A stretch of 64,000 bases of DNA from Allonocardiopsis opalescens. Lineage in GTDB: Bacteria; Actinomycetota; Actinomycetes; Streptosporangiales; Streptosporangiaceae. Below are positions 35,313 to 43,499 of the stretch, one piece after another (the first letter of the stretch is position 1; every line of letters begins with the position of its first letter). The translations under genes were made by a program, and so were the position numbers. The notes under the pieces are model-generated. The model worked only from the letters and a program-made list of their open reading frames with translations. It was not told the origin of the DNA and did not search any database. The stretch covers positions 186,001-250,000 of the forward strand of contig NZ_PVZC01000004.1 of assembly GCF_003002095.1 (NCBI RefSeq), in the 5' to 3' direction.

Positions 35313-36566
35313 TTACAGCGGTCCGGCGTCGACGGTGTCCACGACGCTCTGGACGCCCTCGTCGTCGTGCTCCCAGATCTCGATGCGCGCCGTGCCCGGC
35401 TCACCGGCGTCGGTGAAGTCCACCGGGCCGCTGGCGCCCTCGTAGTTGATGTCGGTGCCGTCGGCGAGCAGGTCGCGGCACTCGGCGAAGGACGAGCACG
35501 CCTCGCCCTCGCGGGTGACGTTCACCATCTCCTGGCTGAAGTCGGCGGCCGAGGTGCTGCCCGCCGCCTCGGCGGCCAGGGCGACGATGGTGACGCAGTC
35601 GAAGACCTGCGGCGCGTACTGGAAGACCTCCAGCTCGGGGGCGAACTCCCGCAGCCCGCTGTCGAACTCCTCGTTCTCCACCGACGCCGGCGCGGTGCCG
35701 GAGAAGCCGCCGATGACGCCCGGGTCGTCGGGGTCGACGGTCTCGCCCATGGTCTCCGAGCGCATGCCGTCGGCGCTGTAGATCTGGTCGGGCGTGTAGC
35801 CGGCCTCCAGCAGCGGGGTGAGGATCTGCACGCCCTCCTCGAAGGACGGCAGCACCACGGCGTCGGGCTCGGCGTTGGTGATCTGGTTGACCACGGCGTC
35901 GAAGTTCGCGGAGTTGGGGTCGTAGCCCTCGTTCATCACGACCTCGGCGCCCAGCTCCTCCAGGCCCGCGGCGGTGGCGTCGGCCAGGCCCTGCCCGTAG
36001 TCGTCGGCGCGGAAGGCGATCGCGACGGTGCTGTGGCCGTCGTTGAACACCGTCTCGGCGAGCACCGGGCCCTGCAGCGCGTCGCTGGGCGCGGTGCGGA
36101 AGTAGAAGCCGTTGTCCTCGTAGGTGGTGAGGTTCGGCGCCGTGTTGGAGCCGGAGCACTGCACCACTTCGGCGTCGATGACCCGGTCGATGAAGGACAT
36201 CGTCATACCGGTGGAGGCCGCGCCGATGATGGCGTCCGCCCCGTCGGCGAGAATGCGGTCGGCGGCCTCGCCGGCGCGGGCCGGGTCGTTGGCCTCGTCG
36301 CCGCGCAGCAGGGTGGGGATCTCCTGGCCCAGCACACCGCCGGCCGCGTTGATCTCCTGGACCGCGTACTCGGCGGCCTCGATCTGCGGCGGGCCCAGGT
36401 GGGACAGGTCGCCGGTCTCCGGGAAGATGGCACCGATGATCAGCGGCTCGCCCTCGCCGCCGTCGGTGCCGCCGGCTCCCTCGCCTCCGTCCCCGCCGCA
36501 GGCGGCCAGCGCGAGCGACGCCGCGGCGGTGACCGCCGCGAAGCGCAGGGCTCGTGTTCTGAGCAT
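35313..36566 (-). CDS. Branched-chain amino-acid-type ABC transporter substrate-binding lipoprotein
   Basis: The 417-residue protein has a lipoprotein signal peptide with lipobox L-A-L-A-A-C (lipidated Cys23), followed by a short Gly-rich linker. The bilobal LivJ-type receptor starts I-I-G-A-I-F-P-E-T-G-D-L-S and includes N-A-A-G-G-V-L-G-Q-E and G-A-A-S-T-G-M-T. Such proteins deliver amino acids, amides or aromatic compounds to a LivHMGF permease. The start is fixed by GGGGAG six bases before the ATG. Neither permease nor ATPase genes occur nearby, so it is an orphan here; it may use a transporter encoded elsewhere or act as a sensor. Acidic surface typical of actinomycete lipoproteins. Confidence 0.92.
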   Translation of the reverse strand: MLRTRALRFAAVTAAASLALAACGGDGGEGAGGTDGGEGEPLIIGAIFPETGDLSHLGPPQIEAAEYAVQEINAAGGVLGQEIPTLLRGDEANDPARAGEAADRILADGADAIIGAASTGMTMSFIDRVIDAEVVQCSGSNTAPNLTTYEDNGFYFRTAPSDALQGPVLAETVFNDGHSTVAIAFRADDYGQGLADATAAGLEELGAEVVMNEGYDPNSANFDAVVNQITNAEPDAVVLPSFEEGVQILTPLLEAGYTPDQIYSADGMRSETMGETVDPDDPGVIGGFSGTAPASVENEEFDSGLREFAPELEVFQYAPQVFDCVTIVALAAEAAGSTSAADFSQEMVNVTREGEACSSFAECRDLLADGTDINYEGASGPVDFTDAGEPGTARIEIWEHDDEGVQSVVDTVDAGPL

Positions 36567-36833
36567 GCAAGTCTCCCCAGTCATTTGACGGATTCGCACC
36601 TTCCGTCACGTCGTTGCGGGAGCTTAACCAGCGTGGCGGCGCAGTGGGAAGGAGGGCGCACCGGTTGCGGCTGAGTCGCTTCGCAGACGTTACAAGGATG
36701 TAGTGAATCCATGGCCCTGCCGTGCGGACGGCTGCTCCGTCCGGTCTGCGGCGCGGGGACCGATTCGTGCGGAAGCGTCACCGTCCGCCGGACTTTGCGC
36801 CGCCGCGCCGCCACTCGCTAGGGTGGCCCCTCT
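36567..36833. other. Upstream region of the binding-lipoprotein gene
   Basis: On the minus strand TTCCCA and TAAGCT are 18 bases apart at about 36655-36626, and TAACGT occurs near 36690. Either could be the lipoprotein promoter, giving leaders of roughly 55-120 bases. On the plus strand TTGCGC (36795-36800) and TAGGGT (36819-36824) are 18 bases apart and point into the palindrome next to DUF554. No ORF is supported. Confidence 0.4.
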
Positions 36834-36904
36834 GGTCCGGATCACCGAGTAGAAAACGTGCCGCCCGGGGAAGGGCCGGCACGGCCCCAAAGGTGATCCG
36901 GACC
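36834..36904. repeat. Nested palindrome after DUF554 with internal terminator
   Basis: GGTCCGGATCACC (36834-36846) is perfectly repeated in inverse orientation at 36892-36904, directly after the DUF554 stop. Inside lies a second hairpin, GTGCCG...CGGCAC with an adjoining CCC/GGG. On the minus strand it is followed by GTTTTCTAC, giving a credible intrinsic terminator for DUF554. The function of the 13-bp outer arms is unexplained. Confidence 0.65.
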
Positions 36905-37687
36905 CTAGAGCAGCACGGCCGCCTGGGTGAGCAGCGGCGCCACGAAGACCGCGGGCAGCAGGTCGGCCACGGGCACGTCTTTGATCCGCAGCAGCCGCAG
37001 CGCCACCCCGGCCAGCAGCAGCCCGCCGGTCGCCGTGATCGCGGCGATGTGCGCGTCGGGCAGCACCCCGCCCAGCCCGAGGCCCAGCAGGGTGAACGCG
37101 CCCTGGTAGACGCCCACCGGCAGGGCCGAGGCCAGCACCCCCGCGCCGAGCGCGGCGGCGAAGGCGATGGCCGCGAAGCCGTCCAGCACCGACTTCAGCG
37201 CCAGCTGGTCCACCCCCTGGCCCAGGCCCTCGGTGAACGCGCCGAGGATGGCCAGCGGGCCGATCAGGAAGACCAGCGAGGAGGTGACGAAGCCCTCCGT
37301 GAAGCGGTCGCCCCCGGCCGGCCCGGCGGCTCCTGGCGCGGCCGCCTCGCCCACCGCCGCGGCCACCGGGCGGCGGCTCAGCCGCCGCCGCAGCAACTCG
37401 CCGAGCCGCTCCAGCCGGTCCTCGATCCGCAGCAGGGAGCCGGCGACGCCGCCGAGCAGCAGCGAGCCGAGCACGATCAGCACCGGCGCCGAGTCGCCGA
37501 CGGCCGCCGCGAGCTCGGCCGACAGCACCTCGGCCCCGTTGAGCGCCGCGATCATCAGGGTCGCCAGGCCGAGCCCGGCCGTGACGACCTCGCGGGTGCG
37601 CTCGGGCAGCCGCGCGCCCAGCGCCAGGCCGAGGGCGCCGCCGAGCAGGATGGCGGCGATGTTGATCAGCGTGCCGGTACCGGGCAC
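36905..37687 (-). CDS. DUF554 family membrane protein
   Basis: The 260-residue polytopic protein begins MPGTGTLINIAAILLGGALG and has about seven membrane segments, typical of DUF554 (YdfK/YqgA-like) putative transporters. Charged R-I-E-D-R-L-E and R-R-R-L-S-R-R form a cytoplasmic loop near residues 105-120. Function unknown. GTG start four bases after the thioesterase stop, with GGAG seven bases upstream, so the two genes form an operon. Followed directly by the nested palindrome and terminator. Confidence 0.88.
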   Translation of the reverse strand: MPGTGTLINIAAILLGGALGLALGARLPERTREVVTAGLGLATLMIAALNGAEVLSAELAAAVGDSAPVLIVLGSLLLGGVAGSLLRIEDRLERLGELLRRRLSRRPVAAAVGEAAAPGAAGPAGGDRFTEGFVTSSLVFLIGPLAILGAFTEGLGQGVDQLALKSVLDGFAAIAFAAALGAGVLASALPVGVYQGAFTLLGLGLGGVLPDAHIAAITATGGLLLAGVALRLLRIKDVPVADLLPAVFVAPLLTQAAVLL

Positions 37688-37691
37688 CGCG

Positions 37692-38138
37692 CTACTCCGC
37701 CGGCGCGGGCGCCGGCGGCGCGTCGCGGATCATGCAGGTGAGCCGGGAGGTGCACACCCGGCGCCCGGCGTCGTCGGCGATCTCGATCTCCCAGGTGGCC
37801 AGCGAGCGGCCCAGGTGCACCGGGACGGCCGTGCCGGTGATGGTGCCGGACCTGGCCGCGCGGTGGTGGGTGGCGTTGATCTCGATCCCCACCGCGATCC
37901 GGTCGGGCCCGGCGTGCAGCATCGAGCCGATCGAGCCGAGGGTCTCGGCCAGCACGCACGAGGCGCCGCCGTGCAGCAGCCCGTAGGGCTGGGTGTTGCC
38001 CTCGACCGGCATCGTGCCGACCACCCGCTCGGCGCTCGCCTCGGTGATCGCGATCCCCATGGACGAGCCCAGGCCGCCGCCGGGGTTGCCGCCCTCCCAC
38101 AGGAACGGTCGGCCGGTACCGGCCGCCGGTGCGCTCAT
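37692..38138 (-). CDS. PaaI-family hotdog thioesterase
   Basis: The 148-residue hotdog-fold protein has N-T-Q-P-Y-G-L-L-H-G-G-A-S-C-V-L-A-E-T-L-G, containing the HGG motif and catalytic acid of PaaI-type thioesterases, then N-A-T-H-H-R-A-A. It hydrolyses acyl- or aryl-CoA. GGGGG precedes the ATG by about five bases. It is divergent from polA across 177 bases. Upstream lies a possible leaderless 52-codon reading frame whose TGA overlaps this ATG. Confidence 0.9.
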   Translation of the reverse strand: MSAPAAGTGRPFLWEGGNPGGGLGSSMGIAITEASAERVVGTMPVEGNTQPYGLLHGGASCVLAETLGSIGSMLHAGPDRIAVGIEINATHHRAARSGTITGTAVPVHLGRSLATWEIEIADDAGRRVCTSRLTCMIRDAPPAPAPAE

Positions 38139-38293
38139 GGCGCCCCCTTCGTGTCGTGGCCGCCGCGCCCGCGCGGCGCGGACGGACCGCGGACCGGGCG
38201 CGGGCGGCCCGGACCGGGACGGACCGGGCCGCGAAAGGCCCGCCACCGCGGGCGATCCCGCGGACGCGCCACCGCGGGCACGGCGGATGTCAT
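38135..38293 (-). CDS. Possible leaderless upstream ORF coupled to the thioesterase gene
   Basis: A 52-codon frame starts with ATG six bases after a TAGAGT hexamer on the minus strand. It ends with a TGA that overlaps the thioesterase ATG by four bases (ATGA). The peptide would be Arg/Pro-rich with no recognisable domain. Geometry suggests a translated leader that couples initiation. In DNA this GC-rich such frames arise by chance, so the call is tentative. Confidence 0.3.
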   Translation of the reverse strand: MTSAVPAVARPRDRPRWRAFRGPVRPGPGRPRPVRGPSAPRGRGGHDTKGAP

Positions 38294-38299
38294 CCCAGC

Positions 38300-38309
38300 A
38301 CTCTAGGAT
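38300..38309. promoter_or_regulatory. Overlapping divergent -10 hexamers at polA
   Basis: ACTCTAGGAT contains TAGGAT on the plus strand (six bases before the polA GTG) and TAGAGT on the minus strand (six bases before an ATG), sharing the central TA. Symmetric -10 sequences of this kind are known to fire in both directions. Confidence 0.6.
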
Positions 38310-38315
38310 TCCGGT

Positions 38316-41069
38316 GTGGTGACCAGCGACACGACCCCCGCCAGGACCGGTGCCGACCAGCAGCCCCAAGCGCGGCTGCTGCTCGTCGACGGCCACTCCA
38401 TGGCCTTCCGCGCGTTCTACGCCCTGCCCGCCGACCGGTTCGTCACGACCACCGGCCAGACCACCAACGCCGTGTACGGCTTCACCTCCATGCTGGTGAA
38501 GCTGATGCGCGACGAGCGGCCCACCCACATCGCGGTGGCCTGGGACCGCTCCGAGCCCACCTGGCGCGACGAGGAGTACGGCGCCTACAAGGCCGGGCGG
38601 GCCGACACCCCGCACGAGTTCCCCAGCCAGGTGGGCCTGCTCCAGGAGCTGCTGGGCCTGCTCGGCGTGGCGAGCCTGTCGGTGGCCGGCTTCGAGGCCG
38701 ACGACATCGTGGCCACGCTGGCCACCCGCGGCCGCGAGCGCGGCATGGAGGTGGTGATCGCCTCCGGCGACCGCGACACCTTCCAGCTCGTCGGCGAGGG
38801 CTGCGTGGTGCTGTACCCGGGCAAGTCGCTGTCCGACCTCACCCGGATGACCCCCGACGAGGTCGAGGCCAAGAGCGGGGTCCGCCCCGAGCGCTACCGC
38901 GACCTCGCCGCACTGGTGGGGGAGAAGAGCGACAACCTCCCCGGCGTGCCGGGCGTGGGCCCCAAGACCGCCGCCAAGTGGATCACCAAGTACGGCTCCC
39001 TGGGCGAGCTGGTCGCCCACGTCGACGAGATCACCGGCAAGGCCGGCGCCAGCCTGCGCGAACACCTCGGCGACGTCCTGCGCAACCACCGCCTCAACGA
39101 GCTCACCTGCGACGTCGAGATCGGTGCCGGCCTCGACGACCTCACCGTCGACGGCTGGGACCGCGCGGGCGTGAACACCCTGATGGACAACCTGGAGTTC
39201 AACACCGAGCTGCGCGGCCGCCTGTTCGCGGTGATGGGCGAGGAGGAGCCGGGCACCGCCTCCCACGACGGCTTCGAGGTCGAGCTGACCGTGCTCGGCA
39301 CCGGCGAGGTGGCCGGCTGGCTGGGCGCCCACGCCGCCGGCAACGCCCGCGCCGGGCTGGCCTTCGAGGGCAGCTGGGGCCAGGGCGGCGGCGAGGTGTC
39401 CGCCCTCGCGATCGCCACCGCCTCCGGCGCCACCGCCCACATCTCCCCGGCGCTGCTCGACCCCGGCGACGAAGCGGCGCTGGCCGGCTGGCTCGCCGAC
39501 GACCAGCACCCCAAGGCCGTCCACGACGCCAAGGGGCCGATGCTCGCCCTTGCCGCGCGCGGCTGGCGGCTGGGCGGCCTCACCAGCGACACCGCGCTCG
39601 CCGCCTACCTGGTCCAGCCGGGCCAGCGCACCTTCGCGCTCGGCGACCTGTGCACCCGCTACCTCAGCCGCGAGCTGGAGCAGCGCGCCTCCGACGCCGC
39701 CCAGCTGAGCCTGGACATCTCCGGCGACGGCGGCGACCCCGCCGAGGCCGCCGACCAGGCCGCCCAGCACGACCTCGCCGTGCGGGCCCGCGCCACCCTC
39801 GACCTCGCCGGGGCACTGGACGCCCGCCTGGAGCAGCGCGGCGGCGTCCGGCTGCTGCACGAGCTCGAACTCCCGCTCAGCCGCGTGCTGGTCGACATGG
39901 AGCGCACCGGCATCGCCGCCGACCGCGCCTACCTCGACGAGCTGGAGGCCGGCTTCGCCGTCGCCGTGCGCCAGGCCGTCACCGAGGCGCACCGCGTGGT
40001 CGGCCGCGAGTTCAACCTCGGCTCGCCCAAGCAGCTGCAGCAGATCCTCTTCACCGAGCTGGGCCTGCCCACCACCAAGAAGATCAAGACCGGCTACACC
40101 ACCGACGCCGACGCGCTGGCCTGGCTGGCCGCCCAGACCGACAACGAACTCCCCGTCATCCTGCTGCGCCACCGCGATCAGACCCGGCTGCGCACCACCG
40201 TCGAGGGCCTGGTCAAGACCATCGCCGCCGACGGCCGCATCCACACCACCTACAACCAGACCGTCGCGGCCACCGGCCGGCTCAGCTCCACCGAGCCCAA
40301 CCTGCAGAACATCCCCGTCCGCACCGAGGAGGGCCGCCGGATCCGGCGCGCGCTCGTCGTCGGCGAGGGCTACGAGTCGCTGCTCACCGCCGACTACAGC
40401 CAGATCGAGCTGCGGATCATGGCGCACATGTCCGGCGACGAGGCGCTGATCGAGTCCTTCGGCTCCGGCCACGACTTCCACAACGAGATCGCGGCCCGGG
40501 TCTTCAAACTCGACCCCACCGAGGTCGACGGCGAGGCCAGGGCCCGGATCAAGGCGATGAACTACGGCCTGGCCTACGGCCTGAGCGCCTTCGGCCTCTC
40601 CCAGCAGCTCGGCATCACCCCCGACGAGGCGCGCGGGCTGATGGACGACTACTTCGCCCAGTTCGGCCGGGTCCGCGACTACCTGCACGAGGTCGTGCTG
40701 CAGGCCCGGCGCGACGGCTACACCGAGACCATGTTCGGCCGCCGCCGCTACCTCCCCGACCTCAACAGCGACAACCGCCAGCGCCGCGAGATGGCCGAGC
40801 GGATGGCGCTGAACGCGCCCATCCAGGGCTCGGCGGCCGACATCATCAAGGTGGCCATGCTCGGCGTGGACGAGGCGCTGCGCTCGGGCGGGCACCGCTC
40901 CCGGATGCTGCTGCAGGTCCACGACGAACTGGTCCTGGAGGTCTTCCCCGGCGAGCTGGAGGAGGTCACCGCGCTGGTGCGCGAGCGGATGGCCGGCGCC
41001 TACGACCTGCGGGTGCCGCTCGCCGTCTCCGTCGGCGTCGGCGCCGACTGGCACGAGGCCGCCCACTAG
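38316..41069 (+). CDS. polA: DNA polymerase I
   Basis: The 917-residue enzyme has an N-terminal 5'-3' exonuclease (about residues 20-310, with L-L-V-D-G-H-S, E-A-D-D and G-V-P-G-V-G-P-K-T-A), a central 3'-5' exonuclease-like domain and the polymerase domain (about 530-917). Motif A has Asp693 in D-Y-S-Q-I-E, motif B reads K-A-M-N-Y-G-L-A-Y-G, and motif C is H869-D870-E871. The central domain lacks the D-x-E proofreading residues, as in other actinobacterial PolA. The first of two GTG codons is chosen because TAGGAT lies six bases before it (leaderless). Complete and active-looking. Confidence 0.97.
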   Translation: MVTSDTTPARTGADQQPQARLLLVDGHSMAFRAFYALPADRFVTTTGQTTNAVYGFTSMLVKLMRDERPTHIAVAWDRSEPTWRDEEYGAYKAGRADTPHEFPSQVGLLQELLGLLGVASLSVAGFEADDIVATLATRGRERGMEVVIASGDRDTFQLVGEGCVVLYPGKSLSDLTRMTPDEVEAKSGVRPERYRDLAALVGEKSDNLPGVPGVGPKTAAKWITKYGSLGELVAHVDEITGKAGASLREHLGDVLRNHRLNELTCDVEIGAGLDDLTVDGWDRAGVNTLMDNLEFNTELRGRLFAVMGEEEPGTASHDGFEVELTVLGTGEVAGWLGAHAAGNARAGLAFEGSWGQGGGEVSALAIATASGATAHISPALLDPGDEAALAGWLADDQHPKAVHDAKGPMLALAARGWRLGGLTSDTALAAYLVQPGQRTFALGDLCTRYLSRELEQRASDAAQLSLDISGDGGDPAEAADQAAQHDLAVRARATLDLAGALDARLEQRGGVRLLHELELPLSRVLVDMERTGIAADRAYLDELEAGFAVAVRQAVTEAHRVVGREFNLGSPKQLQQILFTELGLPTTKKIKTGYTTDADALAWLAAQTDNELPVILLRHRDQTRLRTTVEGLVKTIAADGRIHTTYNQTVAATGRLSSTEPNLQNIPVRTEEGRRIRRALVVGEGYESLLTADYSQIELRIMAHMSGDEALIESFGSGHDFHNEIAARVFKLDPTEVDGEARARIKAMNYGLAYGLSAFGLSQQLGITPDEARGLMDDYFAQFGRVRDYLHEVVLQARRDGYTETMFGRRRYLPDLNSDNRQRREMAERMALNAPIQGSAADIIKVAMLGVDEALRSGGHRSRMLLQVHDELVLEVFPGELEEVTALVRERMAGAYDLRVPLAVSVGVGADWHEAAH

Positions 41070-41170
41070 CCGCCCGGTGCCGCCGCGGGAGGCCCGGCCG
41101 CGTCGGACGGCTCGGCCGAATCCGCCCGAAACCACGGCGAAACCGCATGTCAAGCTGTGGGATGTCTCAC

Positions 41171-41199
41171 TTGCGTCAAGGATGGGTTACCGATAACTA
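41171..41199 (+). promoter_or_regulatory. Distal rpsA promoter
   Basis: TTGCGT (41171-41176) and TAACTA (41194-41199) are separated by 17 bases in an AT-rich pocket, a good match to the principal sigma factor consensus. Confidence 0.6.
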
Positions 41200-41313
41200 T
41201 GGATGTCGGCGACTGATCGTCGCGGGGTGCCGGATCCGACCGGACCCCGCCGCTCCACCACGGACAAGGCGTATATCCGTCGGCGCGGAGGCCCGCAGGG
41301 CCCGGCCCGCCGA

Positions 41314-41343
41314 TTGACCCAGAGCCCCGGCCTCTCGTATCCT
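41314..41343 (+). promoter_or_regulatory. Proximal rpsA promoter
   Basis: TTGACC (41314-41319) and TATCCT (41338-41343) are 18 bases apart, the closest match to the vegetative consensus in the window. It fits strong expression of a ribosomal protein. Confidence 0.75.
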
Positions 41344-41436
41344 GGTCGGTGCGTTATGAGTTCACGTCTGCGAACGCAGTCGGGAACGAACAGCGCAATC
41401 CATACGCCCATGTCCGCATCCGGAGTCCACCCACAC

Positions 41437-42891
41437 ATGACGAGCAGCACCGAGGCCACCTCGACACCGAAGGTAGCGGTCAACGACATCGGTTCCGAGG
41501 AAGCCTTCCTCGCGGCGATCGACGAGACCATCAAGTACTTCAACGACGGTGACATTGTCGAAGGCACCATCGTGAAGGTCGATCGAGACGAGGTCTTGCT
41601 CGACATCGGCTACAAGACCGAGGGTGTGATCCCCTCACGCGAGCTGTCGATCAAGCACGACGTCGACCCGAGTGAGGTCGTCGCCGTCGGCGACCACATC
41701 GAGGCGCTGGTCCTCCAGAAGGAGGACAAGGAAGGCCGCCTCATCCTGTCCAAGAAGCGCGCTCAGTACGAGCGCGCCTGGGGCACCATCGAGAAGATCA
41801 AGGACGAGGACGGCATCGTCACCGGCACGGTGATCGAGGTCGTCAAGGGCGGCCTGATCCTCGACATCGGCCTGCGCGGCTTCCTGCCGGCCTCGCTGGT
41901 GGAGATGCGCCGCGTGCGCGACCTCCAGCCCTACGTCGGCCGCGAGCTCGAAGCCAAGATCATCGAGCTGGACAAGAACCGCAACAACGTGGTGCTCTCG
42001 CGCCGCGCCTGGCTGGAGCAGACCCAGTCGGAGGTCCGCCAGACCTTCCTGAACACCCTGCAGAAGGGCCAGATCCGCAAGGGCGTCGTCTCGTCGATCG
42101 TCAACTTCGGCGCCTTCGTGGACCTGGGCGGCGTCGACGGCCTGGTGCACGTCTCCGAGCTGTCCTGGAAGCACATCGACCACCCCAGCGAGGTCGTCGA
42201 GGTGGGCCAGGAGGTCACCGTCGAGGTCCTCGACGTCGACATGGAGCGCGAGCGCGTCTCGCTCTCGCTCAAGGCGACCCAGGAAGACCCCTGGCAGCAG
42301 TTCGCCCGCACCCACCAGATCGGCCAGATCGTGCCGGGCAAGGTCACCAAGCTGGTGCCCTTCGGCGCGTTCGTGCGGGTCGAGGAGGGCATCGAGGGCC
42401 TGGTGCACATCTCCGAGCTGGCGGAGCGGCACGTCGAGATCCCCGAGCAGGTCGTGCAGGTCGGCGACAGCATCTTCGTGAAGATCATCGACATCGACCT
42501 CGACCGGCGCCGGATCAGCCTCTCGCTGAAGCAGGCGAACGAGACCGCCGCCGAGGCCACCGAGTTCGAGCCGACCCTGTACGGCATGGCGGCCACCTAC
42601 GACGAGCAGGGCAACTACATCTACCCCGAGGGCTTCGACGCCGAGACCGGCGAGTGGCTCGAGGGCTTCGACGCCCAGCGCGAGGAGTGGGAGCGGCAGT
42701 ACGCCGAGGCGCAGGAGCGCTTCGAGCAGCACCGCCGCCAGATCGAGGAGGCCCGCAAGGCCGAGGCCGGCGAGACCGAGGAGCCGTCCTTCGAGCCGAC
42801 TCCGTCGTCGGACGCCCCGGTCGGAGGAGCGCTCGCCTCCGACGAGGCGCTGGCGGCCCTCCGCGAGAAGCTGGCGGGCGGCGAGTCCTGA
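41437..42891 (+). CDS. rpsA: Ribosomal protein S1
   Basis: The 484-residue protein has four OB-fold S1 domains, seen as repeated D-I-G/D-L-G and H-V-S-E-L or H-I-S-E-L motifs at about residues 36-105, 122-188, 208-277 and 294-363. A disordered acidic tail follows. S1 delivers mRNA to the 30S subunit. The start MTSSTEATSTPKVAVNDIGS matches the family; GGAG lies 11 bases upstream. The coding sequence has a milder GC bias than neighbours, typical of highly expressed genes. Two strong promoters precede it and a terminator follows. Confidence 0.97.
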   Translation: MTSSTEATSTPKVAVNDIGSEEAFLAAIDETIKYFNDGDIVEGTIVKVDRDEVLLDIGYKTEGVIPSRELSIKHDVDPSEVVAVGDHIEALVLQKEDKEGRLILSKKRAQYERAWGTIEKIKDEDGIVTGTVIEVVKGGLILDIGLRGFLPASLVEMRRVRDLQPYVGRELEAKIIELDKNRNNVVLSRRAWLEQTQSEVRQTFLNTLQKGQIRKGVVSSIVNFGAFVDLGGVDGLVHVSELSWKHIDHPSEVVEVGQEVTVEVLDVDMERERVSLSLKATQEDPWQQFARTHQIGQIVPGKVTKLVPFGAFVRVEEGIEGLVHISELAERHVEIPEQVVQVGDSIFVKIIDIDLDRRRISLSLKQANETAAEATEFEPTLYGMAATYDEQGNYIYPEGFDAETGEWLEGFDAQREEWERQYAEAQERFEQHRRQIEEARKAEAGETEEPSFEPTPSSDAPVGGALASDEALAALREKLAGGES

Positions 42892-42919
42892 CCGCCGTGG
42901 CCGACCGCAGGTGAACCGT

Positions 42920-42959
42920 CCGAAGGGGCGGCCCCGTACCACCGGGGCCGCCCCTTCGG
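42920..42959 (+). terminator. Terminator of rpsA
   Basis: CCGAAGGGGCGGCCCCG (42920-42936) pairs perfectly over 17 bp with 42943-42959 around a TACCAC loop, 28 bases after the S1 stop. Confidence 0.88.
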
Positions 42960-42983
42960 CCTTCGACGAGAGTGGGGTACGGC

Positions 42984-43487
42984 ATGGCGGCGACCGCCCC
43001 TGCCGTGGTGATCGCGGCGGCCGAGCCGGGCGACGCCGGCGAGATCCTGACCGTGCAGCGGGCCGCGTTCGTCGCCGAGGCGCAGCTGTACGGCGACCCG
43101 TTCATCGCGCCGCTGGTGGAGAGCGCCGAGCAGATCCGCGCCGCCATCGAGCGCGGCGCGGTGGCGCTCAAGGCGCTCGACGGCCACCGGCTGGTGGGCG
43201 CGGTGCGCGCGCTGCCGGCCGGACGCAGCTGCCTGGTGAGCCGGCTGGCGGTGGCGCCCGACCGGCAGGGCGGCGGGGTGGGCCGCGCGCTGCTGGCGGC
43301 GCTGCCCGACGCGGTGGCGGCCGCCGCCCCCGAGGCCGAGGACCTGGTGGTGCACACCGGCCACCTGAGCGCCGAGGACCTGCGGCTCTACCGCGGTTTC
43401 GGCTTCGCCGAGACCGGGCGGGAGCGGATGGACGACCACCTCACCCTGGTGCACCTGCGGCGGGCGGTGCGGCCCGCGCCGGCCTGA
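42984..43487 (+). CDS. GNAT-family N-acetyltransferase
   Basis: The 167-residue protein has the GNAT core: A-G-E-I-L-T-V-Q-R-A-A-F at the first helix, the acetyl-CoA loop V-A-P-D-R-Q-G-G-G-V-G-R-A-L-L and L-Y-R-G-F-G-F near the end. Acceptor unknown. ATG chosen with GTGGGG upstream; a GTG four codons earlier is possible. It sits between rpsA and an inverted coaE, where many actinobacteria have rpsA directly followed by coaE. Confidence 0.88.
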   Translation: MAATAPAVVIAAAEPGDAGEILTVQRAAFVAEAQLYGDPFIAPLVESAEQIRAAIERGAVALKALDGHRLVGAVRALPAGRSCLVSRLAVAPDRQGGGVGRALLAALPDAVAAAAPEAEDLVVHTGHLSAEDLRLYRGFGFAETGRERMDDHLTLVHLRRAVRPAPA

Positions 43488-43499
43488 GGCCCGGCGGGC

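Larger units (their letters stand above)
41070..41436. other. polA-rpsA intergenic region with two promoters
   Basis: Besides the two promoter pairs listed separately, the stretch has relatively low GC for this genome. It forms a leader of about 90 bases (from the nearer promoter) or about 230 bases (from the farther one) ahead of rpsA. Short frames occur but none has ribosome binding support. A regulatory leader for S1 autocontrol is possible but no defined structure is evident. Confidence 0.5.

Noticed and set aside
37692-41153. A 1153-codon open frame on the minus strand opposite polA
   Set aside because: It is the GC-bias shadow of polA: low-complexity composition, no domain, and only its last 149 codons correspond to a real gene (the thioesterase).
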